Origin: Spirogloea muscicola
Taxonomy: Eukaryota; Streptophyta; Zygnematophyceae; Spirogloeales; Spirogloeaceae
DNA length: 64,000 nucleotides
Direction: 5' to 3'
Assembly (NCBI GenBank): GCA_009602725.1
Contig: WELB01000058.1
Location: 36,421 to 100,420 of the forward strand
The notes under the pieces were generated by a model that was given only the letters and a program-made list of their open reading frames with translations, did not search any database and was not told the origin of the DNA. The position numbers and the translations under genes were made by a program. Numbering within the stretch: the stretch's first letter is position 1; every line of letters starts with the position of its first letter. Below, piece by piece: positions 1-18,098 of this stretch.

Positions 1-89
1 ACTACTCAAACTGACCTCTGGCTGAGGCAACACTGCAATATAACCTGACGTAGGAGCTGAAGGACTTTACTGTCTATTGCAAGGTGTAG

Positions 90-1557
<1,468 letters not shown>

Positions 1558-2400
1558 GCAGACATCTGGCTCATCACCCCACATTTTGACGCCTTTAGGA
1601 TGCTAGGATGGGTGCACGCTCACATTAGTGGTGCGCAGGTTGTTGGGCAATACATTCAAGCCCAGTGTTGTTATTGTAGCACCAGTCCCTTGTTAGTGAG
1701 TCCTTGACTCGTTGTTTTGGCACTTCCTTATCACCTATATTTGGAGATACCCATGCAGCCTCACTGGTTGCTGATAGACTCGTGGCTGACATGCGCTTAT
1801 CCTCGTGTTGCGTCTCTGGCATGCTTGTGAGGGTATGCTTAGAGGGTATGCCCGGGACATCATTGATGGTAATAGGAGCTGGCTACTCTGGTGGTGCTCA
1901 TTGACCTCATTGGCTGGCTGACTTAGTGGAGGACTCAGTCAAGGTGGCCAAGTCACGTCCCTGTCTTGTCCAGCGTTAGTTGTTTCAGCGAATCTCTTTG
2001 CAAGAAATGTCATGGCAGCCAGTACCACACATTGCCTAAGCAGAAGTTTGATAAACTTTCAACAAGATACATTGCAACAGTAAGGCAGGGGCAAGTTAAG
2101 CAAGACTTGGCATGCCAGCCACCCGGGTAATGCAAGGCGACGTTTCTCAGTCGGCCTGAAAGTCTGTAGCCCAGTCAGGATCCAGCTAATGTGCTGCACT
2201 CAGGCAAGCGGCTGCACTACGTTGCAGTTGGTCGATGGACCTTCCTTTCTATTGAGCAGACCTTGGTTGCAATCAATAGAGGTTGCTCAGAGGCCCTGCC
2301 TGCTTCGTCTGTGCACAATGCTCAGAATGATCTCTCCCAACTTGCGGGTGCTACACCTGTTGACCCTACTTGTCCTGGAAATGTGCGGCAAAGCACATAC
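1558..2400. other. Convergent intergenic region (3' ends of RPT5 and TM9SF)
   Basis: About 840 bp between the RPT5 stop and the TM9SF stop. It should hold both 3' UTRs. I see no conserved coding segment, RNA gene or repeat in it. Confidence 0.6.
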
Positions 2401-5400
2401 TTAATCGCACTTAATGTTTCGGTAGATACGCCTGACGAAGAGCGAAGAGCCCAGGTAACCAATGGCACCTATAAACAACAGCCAATACGTCCAAAGCTCA
2501 GCCACGCGGTAGGGCAAAAGATGATCAACCGGATAGAAGAAAGTGCCCCTATGCCTAATCGCACAATGGCACACGCTCTCAAATTTCACACAGACCTTGG
2601 CAAATCACATTAACTATATATTTCCTGGCACAGCATGCCCTTCAACGTGACACAGGATGCACAACTATCACAAGAATGTCAGCAGTATGTATGGGCTTAC
2701 CACACAGGATCCCCAAGCCGAGGCAAAACATTGCAGTATAGCCAAAGTAGAAGCATGTCTGGAAGAAGCCTGTCATCTTTGTCTTCGCAAAGTAATAGTA
2801 TATGGAGTATAGATAGACATAGGCAGCTGTGGAGGCAGCCGAGAAGAAGGACGTCCACTGCCAGTGGTAGTTCTCAGCATTGAGGAGGAAGTAGGTGCCA
2901 ACAATTGTCACGCAGACCGTCACAATGATCAAAATTAAGAATACCAGTAGCATGAAACCGTAAACATAATACACCTGCAACATGCAAAAAGGCCACCCTG
3001 CAGTGAAATTTCGAAACAAAGTACAGACATTGAGCTCCTAACAGAGATACTGCATGTCAGTAAGCATGACACCAGTCAAGCAACTCCTCAGTCACCTCGG
3101 AGCTCATTACGCCATACCTTGTAGTTCCAAAACGACGTGAAGATGAAGTACATCTCGATGAAGATGCTGCCAAAAGGCAGCAGGCCTCCCATCAAGGACA
3201 CCACTGTGGGAGTCAAGTACCACTTCTTCTGTGGGATGGGCCTTGGGATAGTCTTCACCCTGCAGGGATTGTCAGGGATGCCACTCCAATTCCTCCCCAC
3301 CACAGTTCCCAGTAAGGCCAAGGGGAACGAGATGAAAGCCCATATGACAAACATGACCACCTGCCAAGAGCAATACTGAGTTGTCAATTTGACACCAGCT
3401 GCTAAAACTGGACCTCACCAGGCCTTAACAAGCTTGACTGCTGTTAGCGACAAAATCCTGCAGCATAACCACTAATTTTTCAGCCTGCGTACCATGGTGC
3501 CGAACGGGATGGCAGCAAGCGAGTGATAGAAGATAGCCACGGTGTTCAGGGCAAAGCCAATGGCAAAGCAAGTGAAGGGAAATAAGGAGGCAGTCAGCAA
3601 CATTGACTTGATCCAATGCTTGCCTGCATCCAGTCAGCAAATGTCAGCTGCAGGCAGTAAGTACAAGGGGCACATTAGTATGACTACGTCTTCAACAAAT
3701 AGCTGGTGGGAGCAGATTGATAGCAACAAGAAAATAGCCGTCAACATCTGTCACTTGAAGCGTGGGAGTGGTACTGCATGTGGGATGATTGTAAGGTGCA
3801 CTTCAGACTACGTTGCATGCAAAGTACTTGGAGAGGGACTTGTTCTTGGAGAAGGAATGAGGACTTGTTCTTGGAGAAGGAATGAAGACTAGAAAAATCC
3901 ACTGGGTTATTGTCACCAAGTTGAGCATGAATACTGCTTACCATCGTTTCTTGAGTAGAATCCACCGCTCACATATCCAGCAATGAAGGATGTCAAGGAG
4001 TAGCAGATGATGAATGCAGTCGCGATTGTCCCACGGCTGACAGCAAAAATCCCATGTCAACGCCACAGATCAGATTGAATCTCATACTTCATCATCGATG
4101 CAAAGGAGATATTCTGTATTTAAGGTAGGCACAAATCTTGAGTAGCAAGGCAAGCTCAACGCGCACATCCATGGGAGATGGTGTAGCACTCAGATACATA
4201 CCCAACATAGAGCATGCCAACAATGGCTATCAGAATGACAAAGAGGACCAGAAGAGCCAGCTGTGCTCCAGTTCCAACAAGGGCTGACAGGAGGACGAGA
4301 TAGCGAGGCGATCTGAAGACATCTCCATGCACAAGCTTCCAGCCTGACTCCTCACTTACATCTCTCTCCTGCAACAATGACCAAACACGGTGCCCCCTGA
4401 GGCCGTGCATTGCGAAAGAGGAAGACGAGTGAACATACTTGACAACCAATACAGAGCAACTCACAGGTGCTCACACCTTCAGGGCAATGCAATTCACTCC
4501 TTATCTAATCACCTCGTCAAAACTCAGCAATCAAAGCCTTCAGCAGCATATACCAGGTACATCATATTCAGGTGCTTGCTCTTGGCAACATACCAGGGTT
4601 TCTAAGTCATCGTCCTCACGAGCATACTTAGCATAGTCATTCCGAAGTGTCCTCATTAAGATCATGGATACCAATCCGGTCAGAAAAATGACCATCATGA
4701 ACGAATTGAAGATAGAGAACCAGTGAATCTGCGTAACACAGTGCCAGTTTTTTTGTGAGATTGTTTAATATGATTCCCTGGAAACCTCCTTCAAAAGACG
4801 TCTGTCAGGCACTTCTAAGGTCGTACTCACTTAAGAATCACCAAGTCCTGCACTGATTCTGGCCTTTTCACACTGTATAACCCTTTGCTTTGCACCCAGC
4901 GTACCTGATGCTCAAAGAAGTTGTAATCAAGGTAGCGGTCAAATCTCTTGGAAAAGGGGATATCTGTGGACTCCCACCTGACCGAGTAAGTGAATTCCAG
5001 TGACTGGCCAGCAACCACTGATTGAGGGTTCTCAGCTGTCAAGTTCACTTGGATGATCTGAGAAGCACAAAGGCGAGAAGAATCAGTGTAGCATATCTTG
5101 ACGCAGTGCTGCACAAAGATCTGATAAATAGTACCACAACAAGCGGATATCTCCTGCTGCAGTACATGATCCACAAGAAGAAAGACAGCTAATGACTAGA
5201 GTAGCAGGATGAGCTAACTTACACGATCACCATTGTAGTTGATGTCAAATCTCTTGTGCGTGTTTATGACTACGTCTTCATCGCCAGTAGCCAGGCCGTC
5301 AGTCTTGTCTCCTTGTGCTAGCTCGCCAACAAAGCCTGGCAATGCAAGTCACGCGCTTCTTACACCAAAGGTGCCAACCCGTAGCTGTTTCCTTCTCTTA

Positions 5401-6419
5401 ACCGAGTACACTTACATGGAACCATGCATATGAGCAGTAGAAGCTGAGAGTTGCGAACATAGCAAGTGAGCAGTATACTTACCCCAGATGGGGAGGTCGT
5501 CTGCAGATGAACATTGACATTTGCAGCTTGTCAGTATGCAGTCGCACAGGGAAAGCAGCAGTAGCAAGTCAGCTCCCTACAACACCGCCACACCGCAAGC
5601 CTGGACCTAAAATCATACTCAGACCAAACCTTACCCATGAACAGCTCAAACCAGTAGCGGTTCTGAATGGCATATGTGAATTTCTTGGCCTTGTTGGCGT
5701 CCAAGGTCATCTGGCAGATAGTCTGCTTTGTCATGTTGTCTGTGACGGATTACAGGACGGTCAATGTCAACTGATAGAATGCTCAGTTATTAAGTGATAG
5801 AAAGCTCAGTGAAACCCCATGAAATGGCAATTGCATTGAGCTCCTGCTCGGGCTGCTCACTGCTAGGCTCTCAAGCTCTAAATTGCAGGCTCTCTCGCAG
5901 ATCAGAGTTGCATAGAATAGTGCCCTCATTGCATCAGCACTCCACCACGCCATCCTATTCAGCCGATGGCAGGCCTGCCACTCAGCTCTCAGGCATTCAC
6001 TCACGCTGGAACTTCACAGTCAGCTGGCTGTCGATGAGCTCGTTGCCCTCCAGGACCTCTCCCAGCCCACCCCACTTGTGTTGTGGAGCACTCTTGGCCC
6101 CAGGAGGCCGACAGAACGGCAGCTCGTAGTAGTTGTAGGTCTCCTGCGGATTGTTGTACGGCCCGACTTTGTTGACCCACAGAGTGACATTGTCGCCGTA
6201 CGCATACTGCAGTCCCCAACAGCATAGCCACGGGAACGGTGAGGCCGTGAGGTGTGCACAGCGGCCACTGGACTGGCGCCTTCGTCGGGAAACAGCGCAC
6301 ATCAGCCGAGGCGAGGCCCGCGCGAAGTGTCGAACCTTGTGGTAGAAATCAAAAGCGGCGCAGTGGCTGGCGAGGGCTGCCAGGAGCAGGGGCAGCAGGA
6401 GGACGCCGGCGCGCCCCAT
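2401..6419 (-). CDS. Transmembrane 9 superfamily (nonaspanin/EMP70) protein
   Basis: A nine-spanning endosome/Golgi membrane protein. Thirteen exons were chained with consistent phase: 6419-6336, 6206-6005, 5739-5635, 5500-5483, 5335-5223, 5057-4905, 4728-4594, 4368-4202, 4036-3942, 3623-3493, 3360-3118, 2974-2701 and 2468-2401. Total 1788 nt, 595 aa, the usual family length. It starts with a signal peptide ([20 protein letters not shown]), then the luminal domain with [21 protein letters not shown]-type sequence, then nine hydrophobic segments from residue ~225 on. The last residues are KCD, the KxD/E Golgi-retention signal of the family. Exon 4 is only 18 nt and encodes the conserved DLPIW core. 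The start ATG lies directly before the signal peptide; an N at 6468 sits in the GC-rich leader. Confidence 0.95.
3836..3885. repeat. 25-bp tandem duplication in a TM9SF intron
   Basis: Two identical 25-nt units beginning GGACTTGTTCTTGG, at 3836-3860 and 3861-3885, in the intron between exons 9 and 10 of the TM9SF gene. Confidence 0.85.
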
Positions 6420-6629
6420 GGCCGACGCTCGAGCCCGAGGCCGAGGGACTGGAGGCAGCGGCGGGCCNCTGCGGGGCGGCGCCGGCGCCGGCGGGGGCGG
6501 CGCAGATCGCGGCGGGGCGCGCGGGGATGCTAGGGCGGGGAGGGGGGGGCGGCGTATCAACCACTTCCGGCGTAAGATGACGCGGGTAAAAGCAAAGCGG
6601 CTGCAACATGAAAAGTGGAGTGTGTATTG

Positions 6630-7265
6630 AGTGATGGGGGGCCATACCGGACGGCTGGGCATACCGTCGGACAGTGGGGCGGGAACGGCGGCCGGCCCGT
6701 CGCCGACGCCGCCTCAGACGGGCGCGGTCCCGTCAGACGGGGAAACCCTACCTACGCCTTCCCTGGTGGTGCGGCGGGCTACGCAGTCGGCCAAGCGGCG
6801 TGGCGAGAAGGAACGGAAGTACTCGGACCACCCGGTGGGCGACGAGTTCGTTCCACTGGCAGTGGACGTGCACGGAGCCTTTGGCTCCAAATGGCTTGAC
6901 TTGCTCCACCGCCTGGCGCGGCGTGCAGCGGCCCGCCGCCTCGGGCAGCAGGGCGAGCAGCCCGGCTTCAACGTAGCCGGGACCCTCGCTCAGGTTTTCC
7001 GTATGCGTTTGGCCGTCTCGATGCAGCGGTCCCTCGCCTTCGCGGTTCACTTGCGCGCAGGCCGAGCTTTGGCGGCGGCCTCCGGCTTCCGTTGGGGCGA
7101 CATCTTTCCGCCAGCTAGCTTCTCGGACCTGCATCTCCTGTCTAGAGGTTACTGAGCGTTCCCTGGCTGATGTCTTAGTCCTAGTCGTTCGCACTCATGC
7201 TCCCTCAGACTTTGTCCATTCTTTTGGGCTGGCCTTTCCCAGCGACCAGTCAATCTGGCCGCGCT
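6630..7265 (+). mobile_element. LINE (non-LTR retrotransposon) 3' fragment, family A
   Basis: An open frame of 174 codons (6631-7155) holds the C-terminal part of a LINE polyprotein. After a degenerate start it reads RGEKERKYSDHP, then FVPLAVDVHGAFG, then the helical tail GTLAQVFRMRLAVSMQRS and LRAGRALAAASGF, ending LLSRGY-stop. This layout (basic K..KY, then hydrophobic-D-x-x-G) fits the region after the PD-(D/E)xK-like endonuclease core of LINEs with a C-terminal endonuclease. Upstream RT and zinc-finger parts are missing, so the copy is 5'-truncated. The non-coding tail has a stem-loop at 7226-7244 and ends near 7263 in CAATCTGGCCGCGCTT, the same end as four other copies (34.6, 35.3, 22.5 and 63.1 kb). 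The LINE assignment is an inference from these patterns. Confidence 0.8.
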
Positions 7266-7650
7266 TCCTTCTTCCCTGCTGACCCGTGGGTACTGATGTC
7301 ACCTTAGGCACCTTGGTTTCGGTTTCCGAATTGTGTATCCCTGTTTATCTTGCTCTAGACTCTGCCTGAACAGTGTGTCGGCTTGAATTGGCCTCCATTT
7401 CATTTCATTGCGGCTTCCCCCTTCTTCTGCCTTCCCCCCCGCGCGCCTTCCCCCTTCGGAGCCTGTCACCTTAGTCACCTTTGTCACCTTAGGCACCTTA
7501 CTTGCCCCTATTCTCAATGGGCGAGCACTTTCTTCTTACTTTAGGTCTCCGTATTATGTAGACTTGTTTAATTTGCCCTAGACTCTGCCTGAACAATGTA
7601 TTGGCCTCCCTTCCATTTCATGCGCCCCGCGCGCCTTCTCTCGGAGCTTG
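7266..7650 (+). mobile_element. Tandem LINE 3' tails, family B
   Basis: Two non-coding tails of a second LINE family follow each other. Each holds the markers found after the family B stop codon near 20.1, 20.8 and 33.8 kb: CACCTTAGGCACCTT, then CTAGACTCTGCCTGAACA, then TTGGCCTCC and a CCGCGCGCC end. The first unit begins with the last codons (ACCCGTGGGTACTGA) at about 7281. There is almost no coding sequence, so these are severely 5'-truncated copies or remnants of recombination. Confidence 0.7.
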
Positions 7651-7734
7651 TTCGCTGTTCTGGGTTCGTTCTTCCCCATTACCTGGACTTCTGTGAAGGC
7701 TCGAATTGGCCTTCCTCTCAGTTCTCTATGGGTG

Positions 7735-8300
7735 CGATACACCAGCGTGCTGGTCGTGCATTAGCCCAGGCTGGTGGCTTCCGTGGTGGTGGTTTGGCTC
7801 CTCTGTATAGCTTGTCAATTATGCAAGTGCTCACTCGGGGATATTTAGTGTCCCCCTTAGCCAGCTCATTTCCCAGTTGAGAGGACATTGGTAAGGCTAG
7901 AATTGGCCTCCCTTTCAACTTCATGCGCACCACGCGCCTTTCTGTGGGCTGGCTTTCAACAGCCCTCGCCCTCTTTCTCTCTATCTCGCTTTGGAAGAGC
8001 TGCCTCTTCTTCGTTCCGCAAGCGTTTGGTTGCTTGTAAGAGGATACAGCTCTCGCTTAGCTAGCAGCTCTCCCAGGCTCTAGCCACACAGTAGCATGCT
8101 GGGCACACACTGACCCAGGCCACTGGCTTGCAAAGTCGTGCTCCCTCTCCCAGATTTATCTTTTAAATATGTATGTTCCTACTCGTGGATAACTAGAGTC
8201 GACCCTCAGTTGTGCTTTCCGTTCTCTTACCTTAGCCCCTCTGAGTATTTGTTCGTGGTTACCACATCAGTGGACATAACTGTACTGGCTTGGCTTGGCC
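7735..8300 (+). mobile_element. Degenerate LINE 3' fragments
   Basis: 7735-7850 encodes HQRAGRALAQAGGFRGGG and VLTRGY-like sequence, the C-terminal tail of the same LINE protein family. A second, more decayed piece at about 8060-8200 has weak similarity to the same tail (GHTLTQATGL, then a broken tail). Both are followed by T/C-rich tails. Confidence 0.55.
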
Positions 8301-9135
8301 TCCCTTTCAGTTCCTGAGCAACTCGCCCCTTGCTTTCCGTCAACCTCCTCGCTTGGGCCAAAGACGGCCTCACCTCCGGCCCTCAAGTGCTGTTGACATG
8401 ACTTCAAAGTTCCTCATATGCCGGCTACTACAGCTGTTCCGCTACCTCACACAATGTCCTAGCTTGGGCGTACTACCTGAGCTGCATCATCACTTCTAAC
8501 CGCCCTCCCAGTGCGAAGCTGCTATGTGCTGCAGGGAGCTCAATCGTTGGGTGTAGCTATTTTGCCTGCATACACGAAGCCCTAAAACCTCAGCACTTAC
8601 GAGCATGCATCACTGCAATCCCCTACGCTAGCACCATATCTGGGGAATGCACGTCTCACTCCGAAGCAGCATTATGTGAATGCGCGAGGACTTTTTAGGC
8701 AACACCTATAAGGGTAGGCGAAATGCAATTGGGCAAGACGATAACACAGAGCTATGACTGTTGAAGAGAGGCATGACTGACTTAGAAGGACTGTACAACC
8801 TATATGTTAATCATGAATCTCAATCTCAAGCGCAGAGGCTTCTGCTGAGAGCTCAAGCTGTCCTGTCTCCTTGCAGACTGCAGGACAATAGGGTAAAGAC
8901 ACAGCTAGCAGAAAGCATAGGGACTGTCAACATTGCTGGTTTAGTCTGCAGACTGCAGTCACAAATGACAAGCCAGCTGAGGCGGCTACATATGTACAAA
9001 ATTACTTCTGTCTCGACCTGCCACAGCTGCTTTTCCACCATCTTTTGTTTGAGACCCAGGCAGGCGACCATGGCTGCCGATAGCCACCAACACTCATGGC
9101 CAGCAGGCGCAGTGGAAATGGAGGAGGCCGCTGCC
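8301..9135. other. No gene recognised; 3' flank of the HVA22-like gene
   Basis: I find no conserved coding sequence here. A long + strand open frame from 8761 runs on antisense through the HVA22-like last exon and is a shadow. The part nearest 9136 is probably the HVA22 3' UTR. Confidence 0.5.
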
Positions 9136-10782
9136 TCAGTACATGCGAGTGGAGCGTTGTCGCACTTTGGTCACAAACTCAGCCGGCTCTGGGTAATCAG
9201 CGGGACTGATGTCCTCCACAACGTCATACTCAAACTCCTCCTCCTCTTGCACGATCATCCTCCGATGAGGAGTGTTGTAGCCCTGCCTGCGTTGTTGCAG
9301 GCCCTGTGTATGAAGACAAATCCAAGACTAAATAAATGTCGTACCAACTGCCAGCAAGTGTTCGGGCAACCAGAGGGCACCCCTTCTCACTGAACTAGCA
9401 CGACAGCAGATACAGATCGCCGCATTGAAGCATCATCTGTGTGTTGTATAGGACAATGCTCTGCTCTTTCCTTGCATCCTGTGTATCTAACCCAATAGGC
9501 CAAAGAGATGTCTCATCACAATGAGCAAGATGGCAAAACTGTTGACTCCTTACCCGTTGACCTGCTTGCGGAGCCTGGGATGCAGCATACGTGAGCAGAT
9601 CAACAAAGCAGTCGTGTGCATAAGCACAACCTTGATTCCACCATCCGATCGCCATTGCTCCAGCCTTGCCTTGAAAATTATCGAGGTGGTGATCAATCTG
9701 GGCTTCATGCTCAGATACGAATGGTCTCACAAAGGTGGAGAAGATGTACGCTGTTCCCTGCAGCACAGCGCACAAGTGGAGATGTCCTAAGACTTGTGAT
9801 ACCTGCAACACCTTGAGCCATTTGAGGAGACTGAAAAGCACCATAAACGGTGTGCAGCAATCACTAACAAAGCTGCATACCTGAGTCTTTGGATGCCACA
9901 AGTATACCATGAATGCAAGCTTCGCCTCATTGTACATGGGAAACCTGCACAGGGTGTGGGCACCGCCGTCAGCCAAACACCAACAAGTCAACTACAGACA
10001 TGTAGTTGTACTTCAGCTTCCTGTGCAGCCAATGGGTAGGATGACAGGAAAAAGAATGGCAGCTCCATAGCTCTGCAAACACCCGGCTGCAAAGCAGGCA
10101 AGTCTCACCAAGACACGAAGACATCAAGCACCCTCTCTGCAACTGTTACCACCGCTATGATAACCCTGCATTGCACAGGCTTGCCAGGCTGTGAATAAGG
10201 ACGTGCTTCTGCCACCTGGCTGCCATCTGCTGGACAAGGATGAAGATGAGTTCCGGCGACCAAGCAAATAATGGAATATCTGTGAATGACTCTTCTTGTT
10301 AGCACCTGGCCATCTTCACTGACATGGACTAACCCAAGCCCTGTTCAAATACTGAGTGACTTGGTAGAGGGCTTACCAATACTGGCACCAGTAGCGCAAA
10401 GTATCCACGTCTGGCTTCTTCAGGTCAATTGCCTTATAGCATCCATACGCTGGATACAGATAACCAAGCACCATACTGCGCACACACCTTGCCGTGGTGG
10501 GAAAGGCAGGATAGGGGATATACAATAGAGATGCAAATCGGCAACTAAACAGGGAGAGCAGAAGACAGCTGTGCTTGTGACCATCCTGAGACAACATCCA
10601 GCTGCCATGGTCCCAATCGAAGCCATCATAAAGAGTGAGGGTCGCTAAATCGTCTGAGCTTCAGCCTATTCGTCCCATCCCGCAGCCCGCATATATTCGC
10701 CTCTGTAACTCAGTAGTAACAGCCGCCACGGTGGCTGCCATGCCACTCACATAAGCAGCCGGATGACCACAGCGCCCAGCAT
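9136..10782 (-). CDS. HVA22/REEP-like (TB2/DP1) ER membrane-shaping protein
   Basis: Family members are reticulon-like hairpin proteins that curve ER tubules and take part in vesicle traffic. Six exons chain in phase: 10782-10751, 10475-10377, 10165-10109, 9944-9881, 9757-9554 and 9303-9136. Total 624 nt, 207 aa. Seen in order: a short N-terminus MLGAVVIRLL, GYLYPAYGCYKAID, the diagnostic DTLRYWCQYW, a hydrophobic VIIAVVTVAERVLDVFVSW, FPMYNEAKLAFMVYLWHPKT, and the third segment with FVRPFVSEHEAQID. The C-terminal tail is acidic (QEEEEFEYDVVEDIS) and ends RSTRMY. Every diagnostic block of the TB2/DP1/HVA22 domain is present. I cannot say which plant paralogue it matches. Confidence 0.93.
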
Positions 10783-11560
10783 CTTGGCCTCAGAGGGCGC
10801 GGTTCACATTCCTCGGGGGCGCACGGCGCATCCGTCCGCGCGCCGGCGTTGGTGCGGTCGGATGAGGACCCCGGCCCACTCGCGGCTCTGCGGAGGTCGC
10901 GGCCGAGAGGCGCCGCCGTGTGCGGCGGCGAGGGCGCCGGGGGACCGACGGTCGTGACGGCGCGCAGCGAGGGCGCGGTGGCGAGGGCGGCGCCCACGGC
11001 GGGCGCGCAGGGCGGGTCGCGGGCAGGCCAGCTAAGGCCGCCAGAGCTTCTCAATGTCCTTCTATCTGCGCTTTTTCGGCCCCTTCGGACCCTGTCATTT
11101 CTTTTCGGGCTGGCTTTTAGCGCTCTTCTGGCCCCTTAATATATGGTCCTCTGGGCTGGCCAAGCATGGCCATTGCCCTCTTCTTTCTTCTTATTCCAAA
11201 CGAAAAGGAGCGATTAGACGATAGTTGTGCGAGGGTTTTCCGATTGCCATTCCAGACTGCCGTTGTTGGAGGCGCGGACGGGGCCCGACGGGGCCCGACG
11301 GGACGGGGCGGAAAGCGCAGATATATATCAACACCCGCCTTTTTGGGCTTGCTTGCTGGGTCCACCCACGCACGCAGCCCACCGTCAGCTGATGCCGGTG
11401 CGCGAGGCGTCGCCGGAGCAAACGGCTGACCGCTGCCACCCGCCCGGGTTGTTGCCATCAGCCAGGTCCCGTCACTGGGAGTCGTCCAAATAAGGATAGC
11501 TGTGCCCAGATGATGGCGATGGTAACAGCTCTTCCACATTCAAAGTTGAAGAGTAAGCAG
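10783..11560. other. GC-rich 5' flank of the HVA22-like gene, with repeat remnants
   Basis: The first 250 bp are GC-rich and probably contain the HVA22 promoter and leader. From about 11040 there are remnants of LINE 3' tails (CCCCTTCGGACCCTGTC, CTTTTCGGGCTGGCTTTTAG) and a GGGGCCCGAC direct repeat near 11280-11305. No gene is supported. Confidence 0.5.
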
Positions 11561-12620
11561 TCCTTTCAAAGGCTGACTTCAACGCCGCTGGCCCGTGGGC
11601 CCAAGTCTATCGTATGAGATTGTCTGTAACGAATGCTGTAGATCGCCAAGCCCGGGCTGCCGGCAGCGCAAGGAGAAGCGGGAGGCATTGGGATGGGGCC
11701 GCAACGGTAAAATTGACAAACGGTTACTGCAGGGGCAAGGGTCCAGGGGTCCGAGGTTGGGTGAAGAACTCACCCCCTCTCCCATCTCGGGTGCCCCCTT
11801 TATAGCCCGACGGACTGCGAGCCCGGCCATACGGGCCCGGGTGGGATATTCGGCACCCAGTCTCTCGTTGATGACCCGTCCACGACCTGTCGACGGCTAA
11901 CAACGGCTACCACCGACAATCTACCCGTCACTCGCAGCTGACGGTCACTACCCCCAGGCTATCGTCAGCCGTCTATCATCCCCGTCAATACTAACGGCTA
12001 ACAATGCCGTCAAGGCAGTCTACAGCGCTGCCACCTCCCGTCGCCGTTCCAGCGCCAGCACCATGCTGTCTCGCGTGTCACGACTCCGGGTTGCGCCGCT
12101 CTCAGCTCTATATCAAAGCCACGCTGCCCAGCCTGGTGAAATTGTCCGTCTCCAGGCATCTGTCAAGCCTTTCCTGCGGCACTGACAGTCAATTTATTTA
12201 TCAGCCGGATGAGGTATCTAATCTCCAGGCATCTGTCAATACATTACAGCTGCATTGACATTCCAGCCATGTAAATTCGTTACATTGTCGGTCTCCCTTC
12301 AGCGGTCCATGGCCCGAGCCTTGCATCTGCGTGCTGGCCTTGCTCTCGCTGTGGCCTCCGGCTTTCGTCAGGGGGTTAGTTTTCCGGCAGCTAGTCTGTC
12401 GGATTTGAGGGTCCTCACTCGTAACTACTAAGTGGTCCATCCTCCTCCCGTCTTGACATAGCTTTTTCAGGCCCCTTCGTAGCTGCTAAGCGTTTTTGGC
12501 CCCTTCAAACCTTTGTCAACGCTTTTCGGGCTGGCTTTTCACAGCCCTTGTCCCCATTGAGAGTGCCACTTCTCTCTTTCAAAGCGGCCGAGGGCTGTGA
12601 GAAGGCCAGCCCAATGTAAG
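11560..12620 (+). mobile_element. LINE 3' fragments (decayed)
   Basis: Two pieces of LINE C-terminal coding sequence. 11573-11640 gives DFNAAGPWAQVYRMRLSV, matching the AQVFRMRLAV helix of the 6.6 kb copy. 12300-12431 gives RSMARALHLRAGLALAVAS and LRVLTRNY-stop. The second is followed by the typical tail: TTTTTGGCCCCTTC, a stem-loop at 12528-12547 (GGGCTGG / CAGCCC) and GAGAGTGCCACTTCTC. The sequence between 11840 and 12290 (rich in CCGTC/ACGGC words) is probably element-derived but I cannot assign it. Confidence 0.65.
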
Positions 12621-13016
12621 CATTCCCTCCCAGAATGGAAGTTCTACCAGCAAATCTTCGAAGAAGAGACACGTACAGCCAATGGCTGCCAGCGCCACTG
12701 AGCAAAGAGTGAGCGCTTCTACGTCAAGGGGCGATAGCTGTGAATGAAGAATCAGCTCTACTAGGACTGCGGGGCGAGGGCTGTGGGGCGAAGGCTGCGG
12801 GGCGAGGGCTGTGGGGCGAGAGCTGTGGGGCGAAGGGCCGTGGATGGCCACTCATACAGGAATGACAAGGTCCGAAAGGGCCTGTAAGCGCAAATTAATA
12901 CTCAAACCATACTTAAACCAAGTGGTAAGTACAAAATTAAAAGGCGGGCCGATGGCAGTCAGAAACAGGCACCTGGAATGGGCCAAGGGCAAAAGGAGTC
13001 AAAAGCAATACTGAAG
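12621..13016. other. No gene seen; includes a 14-bp tandem repeat
   Basis: Apart from the repeat at 12767-12836, nothing in this stretch is recognisable. It separates the LINE tail from the tRNA gene. Confidence 0.5.
12767..12836. repeat. Five 14-bp tandem units
   Basis: Five consecutive 14-nt units of the form CTGYGGGGCGARGG, alternating C and T at position 4, at 12767-12780, 12781-12794, 12795-12808, 12809-12822 and 12823-12836. No coding role is apparent. Confidence 0.85.
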
Positions 13017-13089
13017 TGGAGAACCGGGGTATCGATCCCCGTACCTCTCGCATGCTAAGCGAGCGCTCTACCATGTGAGCTAGTTCCCC
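13017..13089 (-). tRNA. tRNA-Ala (anticodon AGC)
   Basis: A 73-nt cloverleaf without intron. The acceptor stem pairs GGGGAAC with GTTCTCC and includes a G3:U70 wobble, the alanine identity element. The D arm is TAGCTCACATGGTAGAGC, the anticodon stem CTCGC/GCGAG holds loop TTAGCAT with anticodon AGC, and the T arm is CGGGG-ATCGATA-CCCCG. The discriminator base is A; CCA is not encoded. A and B boxes (TAGCTCAcaTGG and GGGGATCGATACCCC) are intact, so Pol III transcription is expected. The body is nearly identical to land-plant tRNA-Ala. Confidence 0.98.
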
Positions 13090-13432
13090 CCTGGCTCCGA
13101 CCAAAGTGGGCGCCACATAACATTATGAATATGAACTGCGCAAGGCTGCTCTGCCCCCGGAATCACAGATAATTCAAAAGTTTAGGCCTGGCGCCCAGGA
13201 TTCCTACAAGCGGGACAAATGAGTCCTCACAGACTTGCGCTGCCATTGCCCATGCTTACCAACCAGCATGTCCCCCACATGGATGACGGGCGTTTGCCGT
13301 TGAGCGATTGCAGGAAGATAGGAGCAGTGGCTGTGGCTGTGGCTGTGGCTGTGGCTGTGGCTGCTTGCAAAAGCGCGAACTTTAGTCATTGCTGTTTCAT
13401 CAAAAATCCGCAAGCCCACTATGGCCCGGCCC
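13090..13432. other. Spacer between tRNA-Ala and RUNKEL-like 3' end, with hexanucleotide repeat
   Basis: Contains six perfect GTGGCT units at 13327-13362, probably in the 3' UTR of the kinase gene. Nothing else is recognisable. Confidence 0.6.
13327..13362. repeat. (GTGGCT)6 microsatellite
   Basis: Six perfect hexanucleotide units immediately 3' of the RUNKEL-like stop codon, on the tRNA side. Confidence 0.9.

Positions 13433-18098
<4,666 letters not shown>

Noticed and set aside
5997-6662. 221-codon minus frame covering the TM9SF leader
   Set aside because: It joins the first exon, its intron and a GC-rich leader only because no stop occurs; the intron phase and family alignment support the spliced model.
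8761-9393. 210-codon + strand open frame
   Set aside because: Antisense to the last HVA22 exon and its 3' flank; no family resemblance and no splice support.
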